64,000 nucleotides of DNA from Paractinoplanes ovalisporus (GCF_016834655.1 NZ_JAENHP010000010.1:248001-312000); one strand, 5' to 3'. Positions 34,888-44,321 are shown, numbered from the stretch's first letter. Numbers and translations: made by a program. The notes: generated by a model from the sequence alone, not told the origin.

Positions 34888-36150
34888 TCAGCAGGTACGG
34901 ATGGGCAGGGCTTCCAGAGCGCGGGTGAGGTTCATCTGGTAGCGCAGATCGGCCGGGTCGGCGGCGAGTTCGAGTCGCGGGCAGCGCTCGAGCAGGCTGC
35001 CGACCAGAACCTCGGTCTGCAGCCGGGCGAGCGGGGCACCAAGGCAGCGGTGGATGCCGTGCCCGAAGGCGAGTTGGCCGGCCGTGTCCCGGCGGATGTC
35101 GAAACGTTCCGGGTGGGGGAAGCGGCGCGGATCGCGGTTGGCGGCGCCGAGCGACACCACCACCAGCTCGTCCTCCGGGATCACCACCTCGCCCAGGTCG
35201 AGCGGCCCCGCGGTGACGTTGAGCGTGGACAGATGCAGGGCGTTGTCGTACCGGCAGAACTCGTCGACCGCGCCGGAGAGCAGACCCGGGTCCGCGCGTA
35301 CGGCGTCGAGCTGATCGGGGTGGCGGAGCAACGCCAGGACGCCGTTCCCGATCAGGTGGGTCGTCGTCTCGTAACCCGCGGCCAGCAGTTGGAACACCAT
35401 CGACACGAGTTCCACCTCGCTCAGCCGGTCCTCCTCGTCGCGCGCGCGGATCAGATCGGAGAGGAGGTCGTCCTGCGGGGCGGCCCGCCGATCGGCGATC
35501 AGGCCCGTGAGGTAGGCGGCCATGGACTCGGCGACCTCGAGCAACCGGTCCGGCTGGACGGCCACGGTCAGAGCGCTGGACCAGGCCCCGAACTGCTCCT
35601 GGTCGGCCGCGGGAACACCGATCAGGTCGGACAGGACCGACACCGGAAGGGGATAACCCGCCGCCTTGAGCAGGTCCACGTCTTCGCGCCCGGCAACCTC
35701 GCCGAGCAACTCGTCCACGGTCTGCTGGATACGCGGCCGCAGTTCCTGGATCCGGCGCACGGTGAACGCCTTGCCCACCAGCTTGCGCAGCCGCGTGTGG
35801 TCCGGCGGGTCCGCGGTCAGCATGTGCTCGACCAGCATGCGCTGACCGAGCGACGGCTCGGGCGGCGGCGCGGCGGGTGGCGTGTCGGAGGCTTCGCCGG
35901 TCGGTTCGGGCATCGGTGGCTGCGCGCCGGTGATGGCCGCGATGACGCGACCCGCGCGGGCCTTGTCCTTGACCACGACCGGCGAACTCAGCGCGGTCCG
36001 GGCCTCGGCGTGGCGAACCACCAACCACATCGGTATGCCTTGGAGCGCGATCCGCACTGCGGGCGCCTGCTCCCGTAGCCGTTCGTAGACCGGGTACGGA
36101 TTCTGGAAGAAGTCCGGAGTCAGCGGCTCGGCGGCTGTTCCTTCGGTCAT
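34888..36150 (-). CDS. Cytochrome P450
   Basis: 420 residues from the ATG at 36150, chosen because AAAGGA lies just upstream and the start overlaps the stop of the preceding gene (ATGA). The I-helix has AAGYETTTH, the ExxR-like K-helix is EFCR and the haem loop is [16 protein letters not shown] with Cys369. The sequence is of the soluble actinomycete class (CYP105/107-like in general appearance). It is transcribed against the NRPS and behind a small membrane protein. Probable tailoring oxidation of the lipopeptide or its acyl chain; substrate unknown. Confidence 0.94.
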   Translation of the reverse strand: MTEGTAAEPLTPDFFQNPYPVYERLREQAPAVRIALQGIPMWLVVRHAEARTALSSPVVVKDKARAGRVIAAITGAQPPMPEPTGEASDTPPAAPPPEPSLGQRMLVEHMLTADPPDHTRLRKLVGKAFTVRRIQELRPRIQQTVDELLGEVAGREDVDLLKAAGYPLPVSVLSDLIGVPAADQEQFGAWSSALTVAVQPDRLLEVAESMAAYLTGLIADRRAAPQDDLLSDLIRARDEEDRLSEVELVSMVFQLLAAGYETTTHLIGNGVLALLRHPDQLDAVRADPGLLSGAVDEFCRYDNALHLSTLNVTAGPLDLGEVVIPEDELVVVSLGAANRDPRRFPHPERFDIRRDTAGQLAFGHGIHRCLGAPLARLQTEVLVGSLLERCPRLELAADPADLRYQMNLTRALEALPIRTC

Positions 36151-36686
36151 GAGCTGATCCTTTTTGTGGCGTCCGGGCGCCGGGTCCGGCGCCGGTAGTA
36201 GTCCGCGGTCACCACGAGCACGAGTGGCCCCCAAGCGACCAGGGGTGCGTAGGCGCCCCGCATGACGGCGCCTTTGCGGCCGGTGGGCAGCGGCGGCAGC
36301 GCAAGTTGTTCCCGCCTCTGCTGCCGTTTACGGCCGCCGAAGAATCCATTACGGGTGGCGTGCGCCATCATTCCCATCACCGCGACGGCACCAGCCGTAG
36401 CCGGCACGACGGCCGCCGCCACCGGAACCTTCTTGCCGCCGATACCGGGCACCCAGCGAGGGACCTTCTCGCCCCACGGGCGCACCAGACCGATGGTCAA
36501 TGCGGCGGCTCCCATGGAGACGGCCGAAAGCCCGGGAACGTAGGCGTACTCCCATTTCCGGCTCGGATCCTTGGGAAATCCCAGTCGCCAGACCGACGAC
36601 GGAAGAACGCACAACGGAACCGCGTAAGCGGCCCCCTTGATCAGGGGGTGGACGTCGGTCGTCATAAGAGAAACGGCACCTTCCAC
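36147..36686 (-). CDS. Small multi-pass membrane protein, function unknown
   Basis: 179 residues if the GTG at 36686 is used, 172 if the ATG at 36665 is used. Neither has a clean Shine-Dalgarno. About four hydrophobic segments are visible: near [49 protein letters not shown] and [17 protein letters not shown]. Basic Arg/Lys-rich loops lie after the third and fourth ([17 protein letters not shown]). I recognise no family. Its stop overlaps the start of the downstream P450 by four bases, so the two are translationally coupled and probably function together, for example in membrane placement of the P450 or its substrate. This is inference from arrangement only. Confidence 0.75.
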   Translation of the reverse strand: MEGAVSLMTTDVHPLIKGAAYAVPLCVLPSSVWRLGFPKDPSRKWEYAYVPGLSAVSMGAAALTIGLVRPWGEKVPRWVPGIGGKKVPVAAAVVPATAGAVAVMGMMAHATRNGFFGGRKRQQRREQLALPPLPTGRKGAVMRGAYAPLVAWGPLVLVVTADYYRRRTRRPDATKRISS

Positions 36687-36918
36687 TATGCCGCCGTTCC
36701 GGCGGACGGCCCCAAGCTACGAGCCCGGCCACCGAAAACGGCTGACGGATCGAGCTTTCTGATGCCGGCTTGCGAGAGGGGCGGTCCGGCGTCCCAAGAC
36801 CGTTTCAAGGATTCAAACTTCTGCATCGCTGGTGTTCGCCCCGTTCCGGTCTGGCTACCGTTCCGGCTGTCAATTGGTCCGTCCACCTTCGCCGGTGGCG
36901 ATCGAAGGAGCGCAACCC
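36687..36918. promoter_or_regulatory. Divergent intergenic region upstream of the acyl-chain operon
   Basis: About 230 bp between the minus-strand membrane protein and the plus-strand ACP gene, so it must hold the promoter of the eleven-gene operon and probably that of the P450 pair. It contains the ten-mer CCGTTCCGGT at 36841 and CCGTTCCGGC at 36858, 17 bases apart, with a third CCGTTCCGG at 36694. These could be operator half-sites or chance. No convincing -35/-10 pair was found. The ACP Shine-Dalgarno AAGGAG is at 36905-36910. Confidence 0.4.
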
Positions 36919-37173
36919 ATGCCCGTGGTGACCGCGGAAACCGCCGAGAAAATCAAGTCCATCGTCTGCGACATCCTCGAGATCGAGGAGGACGAGGTGA
37001 CCGAGACGAGCCTGTTCGCCGATGACCACGAGGCCGACTCGCTGCGCGCGATCGAGATTCTCGCCGCCCTGGAGAAGGAGTTCGGGGTGGTCATCGACCA
37101 GGCCGAGCTGTCGCGCATGGTGAACCTGCGCGGAGTGCACGACGTCATCGCCGAGGCGATGGCGAAGGCCTGA
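36919..37173 (+). CDS. Acyl carrier protein
   Basis: 84 residues, the usual size of a discrete ACP. The ATG at 36919 follows AAGGAG by eight bases. The phosphopantetheine site is HEADSLRAIEI with Ser41, followed by an acidic helix II/III pattern. It is the first gene of the operon and is followed by ketosynthase, dehydratase and ketoreductase genes. It should carry the growing acyl chain of the type II PKS and hand it to the starter C domain of the NRPS. Confidence 0.95.
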   Translation: MPVVTAETAEKIKSIVCDILEIEEDEVTETSLFADDHEADSLRAIEILAALEKEFGVVIDQAELSRMVNLRGVHDVIAEAMAKA

Positions 37174-37208
37174 TCGAGCCTTTCCCACACCCGGCCGAGA
37201 CGGAAGGA

Positions 37209-38453
37209 ATGTCAGTGACCGTCAGCAATGACAATGGGCATCGAGTGGTCCTCACCGGCCTCGGGGTGGTTTCCAGCGTCGGGCTGGGCGTGACCGAGTT
37301 CGGCACGGCGCTGCGCGCCGGCCGCAGCGGCGCCCGCCCGATCACGCGGTTCGACACCGCCGGATTCGAACGGACCAACGGCTGTGAGGTTGTCGGGTTC
37401 GAACCGGGGGAGTGGGTACGCAACGTTCCCGTCGACGCACTGGGAAGGGCCGCGCAGTTCTCCGTCGCGGCGGCCCGGATGGCCCTCCAGGACGCCGGCG
37501 CCGATGTCAGCGAACTACGGGACCGGCCGGGAGTGATCTCGGTCGGCACCACCGACGGCGAGTCCTACGACCTCGACCACCTGGTCGAGGCCGAGGTCAA
37601 CTCGGGGCCGGAGAATTTCGACCGGGCTCGCGTCGCCCGGATCCCGGCGAGCCGGCTCTCGGCCGGCGTCGCCCAGGAGTTCGGCCTGACCGACGTCGAG
37701 GCCATCACCATTCCGACCGCCTGTGCCGCCGGCAACTATGCGATCGGCTACGGCTTCGACGCGGTCCGGGCCGGCGAGGCCGAGTACGCGCTCTGCGGCG
37801 GCGCCGACGCGATGTGCCGTAAGACCTTCGCCGGTTTCTACCGCGTCGGGACCGTCGCACCGGAACGCTGCCAGCCGTTCGACATCGACCGCAAAGGCAT
37901 CCTGACCGGGGAGGGCGCCGGCATCCTCATGCTCGAGCGGCTCGACACGGCGCTCGCGCGCGGTGCACGGATCTACGCCGAGGTGCTCGGCTACGGCCTC
38001 AACTGCGACGCCTACCACCCGGTGGCACCCAACGAGGACAGTGTCGCCGCTGCGATGCGTCTGGCGTTGGAGAACGCTGCGGTGAAGCCGAACGAGGTCG
38101 ATCTTGTCTCGGCCCACGGCACCGGCACCCGGGCCAACGACGTCACCGAGGCCCGGGCGATCCGGCAGGTTTTCGGCGACGGGACACCGCGCACCATCTC
38201 GATCAAGTCGATGCTGGGCCACTCCATGGGGGCGGCCAGCGCACTGTCCGCGATCGCGTGTGCCCTCGCCATCAACACCGGCTTCATCCCGCCGACCATC
38301 AACCACGTCCAGACCGACCCCGAGTGCGATGTGGACTGCGTGCCCAACCACGCCGTCGACGCCGACCTGCGAGTGGTGCAGAACAACGGCCTGGCGTTCG
38401 GCGGCAACAACGCGGTTGTGATCCTCGGGCGTTACGAGGGGAATGCGCGATGA
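37209..38453 (+). CDS. Beta-ketoacyl-ACP synthase (KAS II/KS-alpha type), catalytic
   Basis: 414 residues. The catalytic triad is complete: Cys172 in PTACAAGNYAIG, His in SAHGTGTRANDVTE and His in IKSMLGHSMGAAS. The ATG at 37209 directly abuts GGAAGGA. The GTG at 37215 is better spaced and may be the true start. It lies 35 bp after the ACP gene, and its end overlaps the next ketosynthase (ATGA). It should carry out decarboxylative condensation of malonyl-ACP in chain extension. With a degenerate partner it would form a KS/CLF heterodimer as in type II PKS; which partner is unknown. Confidence 0.95.
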   Translation: MSVTVSNDNGHRVVLTGLGVVSSVGLGVTEFGTALRAGRSGARPITRFDTAGFERTNGCEVVGFEPGEWVRNVPVDALGRAAQFSVAAARMALQDAGADVSELRDRPGVISVGTTDGESYDLDHLVEAEVNSGPENFDRARVARIPASRLSAGVAQEFGLTDVEAITIPTACAAGNYAIGYGFDAVRAGEAEYALCGGADAMCRKTFAGFYRVGTVAPERCQPFDIDRKGILTGEGAGILMLERLDTALARGARIYAEVLGYGLNCDAYHPVAPNEDSVAAAMRLALENAAVKPNEVDLVSAHGTGTRANDVTEARAIRQVFGDGTPRTISIKSMLGHSMGAASALSAIACALAINTGFIPPTINHVQTDPECDVDCVPNHAVDADLRVVQNNGLAFGGNNAVVILGRYEGNAR

Positions 38454-39586
38454 CCACCGCGATCACCGGTATGGGCGCGGTGGCCAGCATCGGCGGCAAC
38501 GTCGACGAGTTCTTCGCCGCGCTCTGTGCGGGCCGCACCGGCAATGCTCCGCTGCGGGTGTTCGACACCGAGCGGTACCGGTCCCGCAACGCCTACGAGA
38601 TCGACGACCGCCCGGCCGGCGGTCCGGACACGGCGATGCGGACGACCACCTACCTGATCACCGCGATCGAACAGGCTCTGCGGGCCGCCGGGATGAGCGA
38701 CGACCTCAGTGGTGTACCCGTGCTGGTCGGCACGGGGCTGCGGGAGCTGCGCTCACTGGAGCTGTGGCATCGCGACCGGGCCGCGTTCGGCCCGGACGAT
38801 CTGCATTTCGGTGCCGCGTTGCGAGCCAAGTTCGGGGCGCTCACCACACACACGTTCTCCAACGCCTGCGCCGCCTCGTTGTACGCCTTGGCGATGGGTG
38901 CCGATCTGATCGAGCAGCGGTCGAGTGACGTCGTGGTGGTGGCCGGCGTGGACATGATCTCGGAGAGCATGTTCGGCCTGGTGGAACGCATCCATCCGAA
39001 GGCGCCGGACGTGGTGCGGCCGTTCGATCGGAACCGGCTCGGCGCGGTCATGGGTGAGGGCGCCGCCGCGGTTGTCCTGCGCCGCGCTGACCCGGCCGCC
39101 GACGAGGCAACCGCTCTGCTGCGGGGAGTGGGCGTCAACTGCGACGCCTACCACGTGACCGCCCCGAGCCCGGCGGGCATGGCGACCGCGATGCGCGACG
39201 CGCACCGGCGGGCCGGTGTCACACCCGCCGATGTCGGACTGGTGATGCTGCACGGCACCGGAACGATGCTCAACGACGAGGCCGAGGCGACCGCGCTGGC
39301 CGACGTGTTCGGCCCGGCCGCGCGTGACCCGCTGATGACGGCGACGAAGTGCATGACCGGCCACACCTCGGGCGCCTCGGGCCTGCTTGGACTGATCACG
39401 GCGGTCCGGGCGCTGCGTGACGGTGTGGTCCCGCCGACCATCGGCCTGGACGATCTGGTCGACGAGGCCGAGGGGTTCCGCATCGTCACCGGTGAGCAGG
39501 CCACCCACCGGGCCCGCCGGGCCCAGGTGAACGCGTTCGGGTTCGGCGGCATCAACGCCGTCGCGATCGTGGAGGTGGACGAGTGA
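38450..39586 (+). CDS. Second beta-ketoacyl-ACP synthase, catalytic
   Basis: 378 residues, starting in an ATGA overlap with the upstream gene. Cys140 lies in NACAASLYALA, with His in LHGTGTMLNDEAE and TKCMTGHTSGASG, so all three catalytic positions are kept. It is shorter than the first ketosynthase and diverges clearly from it (for example RSLELWHRDRAAFG has no counterpart), so this is not a recent duplication. Two catalytic ketosynthases in one operon suggest either separate initiation and elongation enzymes or two KS/CLF pairs acting at different chain lengths. Confidence 0.93.
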   Translation: MTTAITGMGAVASIGGNVDEFFAALCAGRTGNAPLRVFDTERYRSRNAYEIDDRPAGGPDTAMRTTTYLITAIEQALRAAGMSDDLSGVPVLVGTGLRELRSLELWHRDRAAFGPDDLHFGAALRAKFGALTTHTFSNACAASLYALAMGADLIEQRSSDVVVVAGVDMISESMFGLVERIHPKAPDVVRPFDRNRLGAVMGEGAAAVVLRRADPAADEATALLRGVGVNCDAYHVTAPSPAGMATAMRDAHRRAGVTPADVGLVMLHGTGTMLNDEAEATALADVFGPAARDPLMTATKCMTGHTSGASGLLGLITAVRALRDGVVPPTIGLDDLVDEAEGFRIVTGEQATHRARRAQVNAFGFGGINAVAIVEVDE

Positions 39587-40527
39587 ACACCGTGGCTACC
39601 GGCGTCGGTGCCGTGCTGGCCGGGGACGCCGGCCTGGCGGGCCTGGCCGGCGGGACGGTGCCGTCGCCGGAACCGGCGAACCCGGCCGCGCAGCTGCCCG
39701 GGCGTGGTCTGCGGTACAAGGACCGCGCCACTCAGCTCGGGCTCGCCGCCGCCCGGGCTGCCCTGGCCGACGCGGGCCTGCTCGGTGACGCCGACGAGCT
39801 GCTGGTCCCGCCCGGTGAGGCCGGCGTGGTGGTCAGCTCCAACCTGGGCAACGCCGACACGGTCTGCCGGGTGGTCGAGACGATCGCCACCGAGGGTACG
39901 CGGGCCACGAGCCCGATGGACCTGCCGAACGCCTCCAGCAACGTGATCGCATCGTCCATTGCCATCCGGTTCGGCCTGGCCGGACCCAACGTCATGCTCT
40001 GCAACGGTGAGACCTCAGGTCTGGACGCTCTGTTCTGGGCGCAGTCGCTGCTCGTTTCCGGGCGCTGCAAGTACGTCGTGACCGTCGGCGTCGAACCGGA
40101 CAACCCGGTGGTGCGCCGGCTCACCGGCCGCGACCGGGTGCTCGACGGCGCGGCCGCAGTCGTACTCGAACTGGCCGGTACGGCCGAGGGCCGAGGCGTC
40201 CGGACACGGCTCGGCCTCGGCCCGTACCGGCGGACCGCCGATCTGTCGGGATGCCTCACCGGCCTGGCCGGGGCGGCCGAGGTGCCGGCGCGCTGGTACA
40301 CATCGGACGCAGCGGGCGCGGCACCCGCTGACGTGCTGCCGGCCGTGCCGCGAGTTGACCTCGCCGCGGTGTGGGGCGCCGCATCGGGCGCCCTCGGCGT
40401 TCTCCAGTGCGCGGCCGCCATCGGCTGGTTCGACGGAGGCGGGTCCGGTCCGGTTCTCGCGGTCAACGGTGCCGATGACGGCCCGGCCACGGCCGCGATG
40501 GTGTTCGACCGGAGCTCGGCTCGATGA
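39583..40527 (+). CDS. Ketosynthase-like protein without catalytic Cys (CLF-like, Cys to Glu)
   Basis: 314 residues, about 100 shorter than a full ketosynthase. The nucleophile region reads CNGETSGLDALFW, so Glu143 replaces the active Cys (compare GCTSGLD in KS-alpha proteins). The HGTGT motif is missing and the C-terminal half is compressed. It starts at a GTG overlapping the previous stop (GTGA) and is followed by another overlap. Loss of Cys with retained fold is the hallmark of chain length factors (KS-beta), which pair with a catalytic ketosynthase. Glu instead of the common Gln is unusual. Probably non-condensing partner of one of the two upstream ketosynthases. Confidence 0.82.
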   Translation: MNTVATGVGAVLAGDAGLAGLAGGTVPSPEPANPAAQLPGRGLRYKDRATQLGLAAARAALADAGLLGDADELLVPPGEAGVVVSSNLGNADTVCRVVETIATEGTRATSPMDLPNASSNVIASSIAIRFGLAGPNVMLCNGETSGLDALFWAQSLLVSGRCKYVVTVGVEPDNPVVRRLTGRDRVLDGAAAVVLELAGTAEGRGVRTRLGLGPYRRTADLSGCLTGLAGAAEVPARWYTSDAAGAAPADVLPAVPRVDLAAVWGAASGALGVLQCAAAIGWFDGGGSGPVLAVNGADDGPATAAMVFDRSSAR

Positions 40528-41342
40528 CCGGGACGCTGCCTACCAGCCCGGCGGAGCCGGTCGTGCTGAAATGCCACCGGGCGCCCGCCGAGGCCGGGGA
40601 ACGTGTCCTGTTCCTGCACGGCCTGGCCAACAGCGCGGGTGTGTGGCGCACCTCGATCGCCCGATGGCCGGAGGGCGCCGAGCTGTGGACCGCCGATCTG
40701 CCGTGGCGGCTCAGCCACCCGCGGACCTGGAGCCGCGAGGACGGGCTGGAACGCTACGTCGCCGAGGCGGTCGCCCGGATTCCCGGCGGCGTCGACGTGA
40801 TCGTGGCGCACTCGTTCGCCGCCAACCTGGTACTCGAGGCGCTGGCCGCGCCGGATTCGACGCTCGCCCGGCCGCGTGCCCTCGTGCTGGTCTCACCCTT
40901 CTACCGGGCCACACCCGACGACTTCACCTGGCGCGACATCGAGCGTTTCCCGGTGACGTTCCGGCGCATCATCGAGGCCGGGATCGCGGTTCAGGCCGGC
41001 CACCGGACCGGTCCGGCTGCTCTCGACGCCCTCGTGACACGAGTGTGCGCCCTGGTCGGCCCGTACGGCTGGGCCAGCTTCCTGCGGATCTACCTGCGAA
41101 CGCCCCAGCTCGCCCTGTCGCGGCTCGGGGTGCCCAGTCTTGTGGTCGCCGGCGCCGACGACTTCTGCCCACCGCCGGCGGAGAGTCTCGCCCTGGCCGA
41201 AGCGATTCCGGACGCACGCGCCCACCTGGTGCCAGGCGTCGGGCATTTCGCCATGGTGCAGAACACCGAGGCTTTCGTCACCGGGGTCAGTGAGTTCGTG
41301 GCTGACCTCCGTACGTCTCTATCGAAGGAGAACAGCAGATGA
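40524..41342 (+). CDS. Alpha/beta-hydrolase fold protein
   Basis: 272 residues, starting in an ATGA overlap. The oxyanion-loop motif is LFLHGLANSAG and the nucleophile elbow is AHSFAAN with Ser97. The acid is probably in AGADDF and the His in PGVGHFAMVQN. The elbow lacks the usual GxSxG glycines (Ala-x-Ser-x-Ala). Position inside the acyl operon suggests editing, hydrolysis or transfer of acyl-ACP intermediates. Other roles of this broad superfamily cannot be excluded. Confidence 0.85.
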   Translation: MTGTLPTSPAEPVVLKCHRAPAEAGERVLFLHGLANSAGVWRTSIARWPEGAELWTADLPWRLSHPRTWSREDGLERYVAEAVARIPGGVDVIVAHSFAANLVLEALAAPDSTLARPRALVLVSPFYRATPDDFTWRDIERFPVTFRRIIEAGIAVQAGHRTGPAALDALVTRVCALVGPYGWASFLRIYLRTPQLALSRLGVPSLVVAGADDFCPPPAESLALAEAIPDARAHLVPGVGHFAMVQNTEAFVTGVSEFVADLRTSLSKENSR

Positions 41343-42307
41343 GCGTCGTGACCGTGCCCACGTCGGTGGAGGCGGTGCTCGCGCCCAGCCGGGGCACTCT
41401 GCGCCCGCGGTTCGAGGGCACCAACATCGGCACCTGGATCGGGTTCAAGCACATCAACTACCTGGTCGAGGAGGCGCTCGTCGAGCACTTCCGGTCGGCG
41501 GGAGCACCGGTCGGCGCGCTGTATCGCAACTGCGGTGTGGGCTTCGAGATCGTGCACCTGGACACCCGGATCATCAGTGCCCTGCACATCGACGATCTGG
41601 CGACGTACGAGGTCGTGCCGTCCGCGCCCGTCGACGGCGAGCTCGCGGTCCGGGTAGTGCTGTCGACCGATCGCGACGGTGAGAACAGCAAGGTCGCGAC
41701 GTCGAAGGTCCGGGTGGTGCTGCGCGACGACGCCCGGGCCAAGCCGACCGCGGAACTGCCGGCCGAACTGCGCCCGTTCCTGGTGTCCCGGATCGGGGCG
41801 ACGTCGCCCGCCCCGGCGACGATCGTGGCCGAGGGCCGCACCGACGCTGACGTGCTGACGCAGTTGACGCGCGGGCGGAACGCCTACGCCCACGCGTGGC
41901 GCATTCCGTACTTCTACTGCCACTACACCGAGCGTCTTCAGATGTCGGGCTACCTGCGCGTGATGGAGGAGGTCGTCGACCTCTTCCTGGGCGACCGGGG
42001 CCTGTCGATCCGCAACATGCTCGACTCGCGGGACTGGATCCCCGCGTGCACGCACTCGCGGATCCGGATGGTCGACGAGGCCTTGATGGAGGAGACGCTC
42101 TACGTCGTCTACACGGTCGAAGAGATCTTCAAAGATTTCCTCTATACCTCGTCGATGGAGTGCTACGTGCTGCGTGAGGACCGCCTGGTGCCGACGGCGA
42201 CCGGTGTCGTCACCCATGGGTACGCCGCTATCGACGACCGGACCAACTGGGGCCTGGTGCCCTTCGACGCCAAGGTGCACGCCGCCTTCCGCGGTGAGCA
42301 GAGGTAA
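41339..42307 (+). CDS. Double-hotdog thioesterase/dehydratase-like protein
   Basis: 322 residues, starting in an ATGA overlap with the hydrolase gene. The first half has TWIGFKHINYLVEEALVEHFR, the hotdog helix pattern of 4HBT/FadM-type enzymes. The second half repeats the theme in YCHYTERLQMSGYLRVMEEV followed by four predicted beta-strands. Such double-hotdog proteins act as acyl thioesterases or as dehydratase subunits. In a reducing type II PKS operon the likeliest roles are dehydration of beta-hydroxyacyl-ACP (alone or paired with the tandem dehydratase at 43371) or chain release. Catalytic residues were not assignable with confidence. Confidence 0.75.
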   Translation: MSVVTVPTSVEAVLAPSRGTLRPRFEGTNIGTWIGFKHINYLVEEALVEHFRSAGAPVGALYRNCGVGFEIVHLDTRIISALHIDDLATYEVVPSAPVDGELAVRVVLSTDRDGENSKVATSKVRVVLRDDARAKPTAELPAELRPFLVSRIGATSPAPATIVAEGRTDADVLTQLTRGRNAYAHAWRIPYFYCHYTERLQMSGYLRVMEEVVDLFLGDRGLSIRNMLDSRDWIPACTHSRIRMVDEALMEETLYVVYTVEEIFKDFLYTSSMECYVLREDRLVPTATGVVTHGYAAIDDRTNWGLVPFDAKVHAAFRGEQR

Positions 42308-42312
42308 CCGCC

Positions 42313-43374
42313 ATGGTCACTGCGAATCCCGTCATCACCGCTTGGTCCGCGGTCTCACCCTTCGGCATCGGCCGGGAGGCTTTCGCCGACGGCCTGCGCT
42401 CCGGCCGCCCGACCGGCACGACCCTCTCCCGCGAGCAGTGGCAGGTGCCGGACGAACGGGCTCATCTGGTGCCGGACTTCGACATCCGTGAGGTGCTGGG
42501 CAAGAAGGGGACCAGGTCGATGGACCGGGTCAGCGGCCTGGCCGTCACCGCCGTCCGTGAGCTGCTGGCCGACACCGCCGCGCGTGAGATGTCGACGGCC
42601 GGGGTGGGTCTCGTGCTCGGCACGACCACCGGCAGCGCACAGAGCCTCATGGACTTCAGCCGGGACTCCTTCACCGAGGCCAAACCCTACTTCGTGGACG
42701 CTGCCCGTTTTCCCAACGCGGTGATGAACTGCGCCAGCGGTCAGTGCGCGATCTGGCATCAGCTCAAGGGCCCCAATGCGACTGTCGCCGGTGGGCGGGC
42801 CGCGGGTCTCTACGCGCTCAACTACGCCCGGCGGCTGCTCGGGGCCGGGCGGGCGGAGGTTGTCCTCTGTGGTGCGGTTGAGGAGTACTCGCACGCCCGT
42901 TCCTGGCTTGAGCACCACAGCCGCGGTGAGGACGAGCGCGAAAGCGTACTCGGCGAGGGCTGCGGCATCCTCATGGTCGAGCCGGACGGCGGCGACGGCG
43001 AGGCCCTGGCCGAGGTGCTGGCCGTCGAGTTCGGGGTCGTCCTCGGCGACGACTACCGGGGAAGTCTCGAATCTTGTGTGCGGCGGGCACTGCGTCGTGC
43101 CGGGCTGAGCACGGCCGACGTGACCGCGGTGGCTCCGTGTGGTGCCCCCGGCCGGGCCGGCGAGCAGGAGCGGGAGCTGCTCGCCGACCTCTTCCCGCCC
43201 GGCGCCACCGAGCGGGTGCTCGGCGCGGAGCTGCTCGGCGACACCGCCGCGGCGTCGGCGCTGTTCCAGCTTCTGGCCCTGTTCGGCGCGTCCGGTGAGC
43301 GGGTCGCCCTGGTCACCTCCCTCGACCGTACGGGCGTGGTGGGATGCGCGCTGCTGCGGGTGACGGGCCGATGA
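42313..43374 (+). CDS. Ketosynthase-like protein without catalytic Cys (CLF-like, Cys to Arg)
   Basis: 353 residues; AGAGGTAA precedes the ATG. The nucleophile region reads VAGGRAAGLYALNYA, so Arg162 replaces Cys. No HGTGT is present, the corresponding region reading VAPCGAPGRAGEQE. The end matches a ketosynthase C-terminus. It is the second Cys-less ketosynthase of the operon and differs from the one at 39583 in length and substituting residue. It should be a chain length factor-like partner for one of the catalytic ketosynthases. Its stop overlaps the start of the dehydratase gene. Confidence 0.82.
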   Translation: MVTANPVITAWSAVSPFGIGREAFADGLRSGRPTGTTLSREQWQVPDERAHLVPDFDIREVLGKKGTRSMDRVSGLAVTAVRELLADTAAREMSTAGVGLVLGTTTGSAQSLMDFSRDSFTEAKPYFVDAARFPNAVMNCASGQCAIWHQLKGPNATVAGGRAAGLYALNYARRLLGAGRAEVVLCGAVEEYSHARSWLEHHSRGEDERESVLGEGCGILMVEPDGGDGEALAEVLAVEFGVVLGDDYRGSLESCVRRALRRAGLSTADVTAVAPCGAPGRAGEQERELLADLFPPGATERVLGAELLGDTAAASALFQLLALFGASGERVALVTSLDRTGVVGCALLRVTGR

Positions 43375-44321
43375 CGACGGCCACGGCCACCCGGCAGTCC
43401 CTCGCGGGATGCAGCCCGGTCGCGGGGGCGGTGACCGTCCTCGCGCCGGGCCCGACGGCCCGGACCGAGCTGGTCGTCGCGGCCGACGAGCCCGTGCTGG
43501 CCGGGCACTACCCGGACTTCCCGATCTTTCCCGGCGTCTGCCTGATCGAGTGCGCCCGGCTCAGCGCTTTCGTCACGGCCGCGCCCGGTGCCGGCGGGGA
43601 GCTGCGGCTGGCAGCGGTCGAGTCGGCTCGATTCCGCAACGTGGCGCTCCCCGGCGACCGGCTCGTGCTGGATCTGAACTGGGCCGAGCGGCCGATCGGC
43701 CGGCGGCTCACCGCCCGGATCACGTCCGGTCGTGGTGACGTCGCCTCGGTCCGGTTGCTCTTCCACCTCGGTGAGGAGAGCGTCGCGGCCGCCGAAAGCG
43801 TGGTCCCGGAAGTGCTCAGCGGGGTCCCGGTGCCGCCCGACCCACGGGCGGTGTTGCCGCACCGCTATCCGATCCTGCTGGTCGACCGGGTGCGGGCGAT
43901 GGTGCCGGGCGAGAGCATGGTGGCCGTCAAGGCGGTCAGCAGTGGGGAACCGTGGTTCGCGCGGGCCCCGGAGAGCACGGATCTGGCCTATCCCCAGGTG
44001 CTCATGGTCGAGTCCTGGGCCCAGTCGGCCGGTGTGCTGGCAAACTCCGGCGCCGCGCTACGAGCCGGCCACGTGATGCTCTTCGGCGGCGCCTCCGACG
44101 TCGGGTTCTTCGGCCGCGTCCGTCCCGGTGACGTTCTCGAGCACCGCGTCCGAGTCGAGCGCCGGTTCTCCGACACGGTCATCTTCACCGGCGAGAGCCT
44201 CGTCGACGGCGTCGTGAGGATGCGTGTCGGCAGTATGACGATGGCGTTCCGCCCGTCGTCGCAGCTGACCGCGGCACGGTCGGCCGACCGTGCCGCGCCG
44301 ACCATGGGGAGCACGCTTTGA
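43371..44321 (+). CDS. Tandem FabA/FabZ-like beta-hydroxyacyl-ACP dehydratase
   Basis: 316 residues from the ATG at 43371, which overlaps the previous stop (ATGA). The N-terminal hotdog has [19 protein letters not shown], the FabZ-type His and PGV helix. The C-terminal hotdog has [13 protein letters not shown] and [16 protein letters not shown], the FabZ start and helix motifs. Two fused dehydratase folds in one chain could form a complete active-site pair. It should convert 3-hydroxyacyl-ACP to enoyl-ACP. With no enoyl reductase in the operon, double bonds would be kept, giving a polyene. Confidence 0.88.
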   Translation: MTTATATRQSLAGCSPVAGAVTVLAPGPTARTELVVAADEPVLAGHYPDFPIFPGVCLIECARLSAFVTAAPGAGGELRLAAVESARFRNVALPGDRLVLDLNWAERPIGRRLTARITSGRGDVASVRLLFHLGEESVAAAESVVPEVLSGVPVPPDPRAVLPHRYPILLVDRVRAMVPGESMVAVKAVSSGEPWFARAPESTDLAYPQVLMVESWAQSAGVLANSGAALRAGHVMLFGGASDVGFFGRVRPGDVLEHRVRVERRFSDTVIFTGESLVDGVVRMRVGSMTMAFRPSSQLTAARSADRAAPTMGSTL

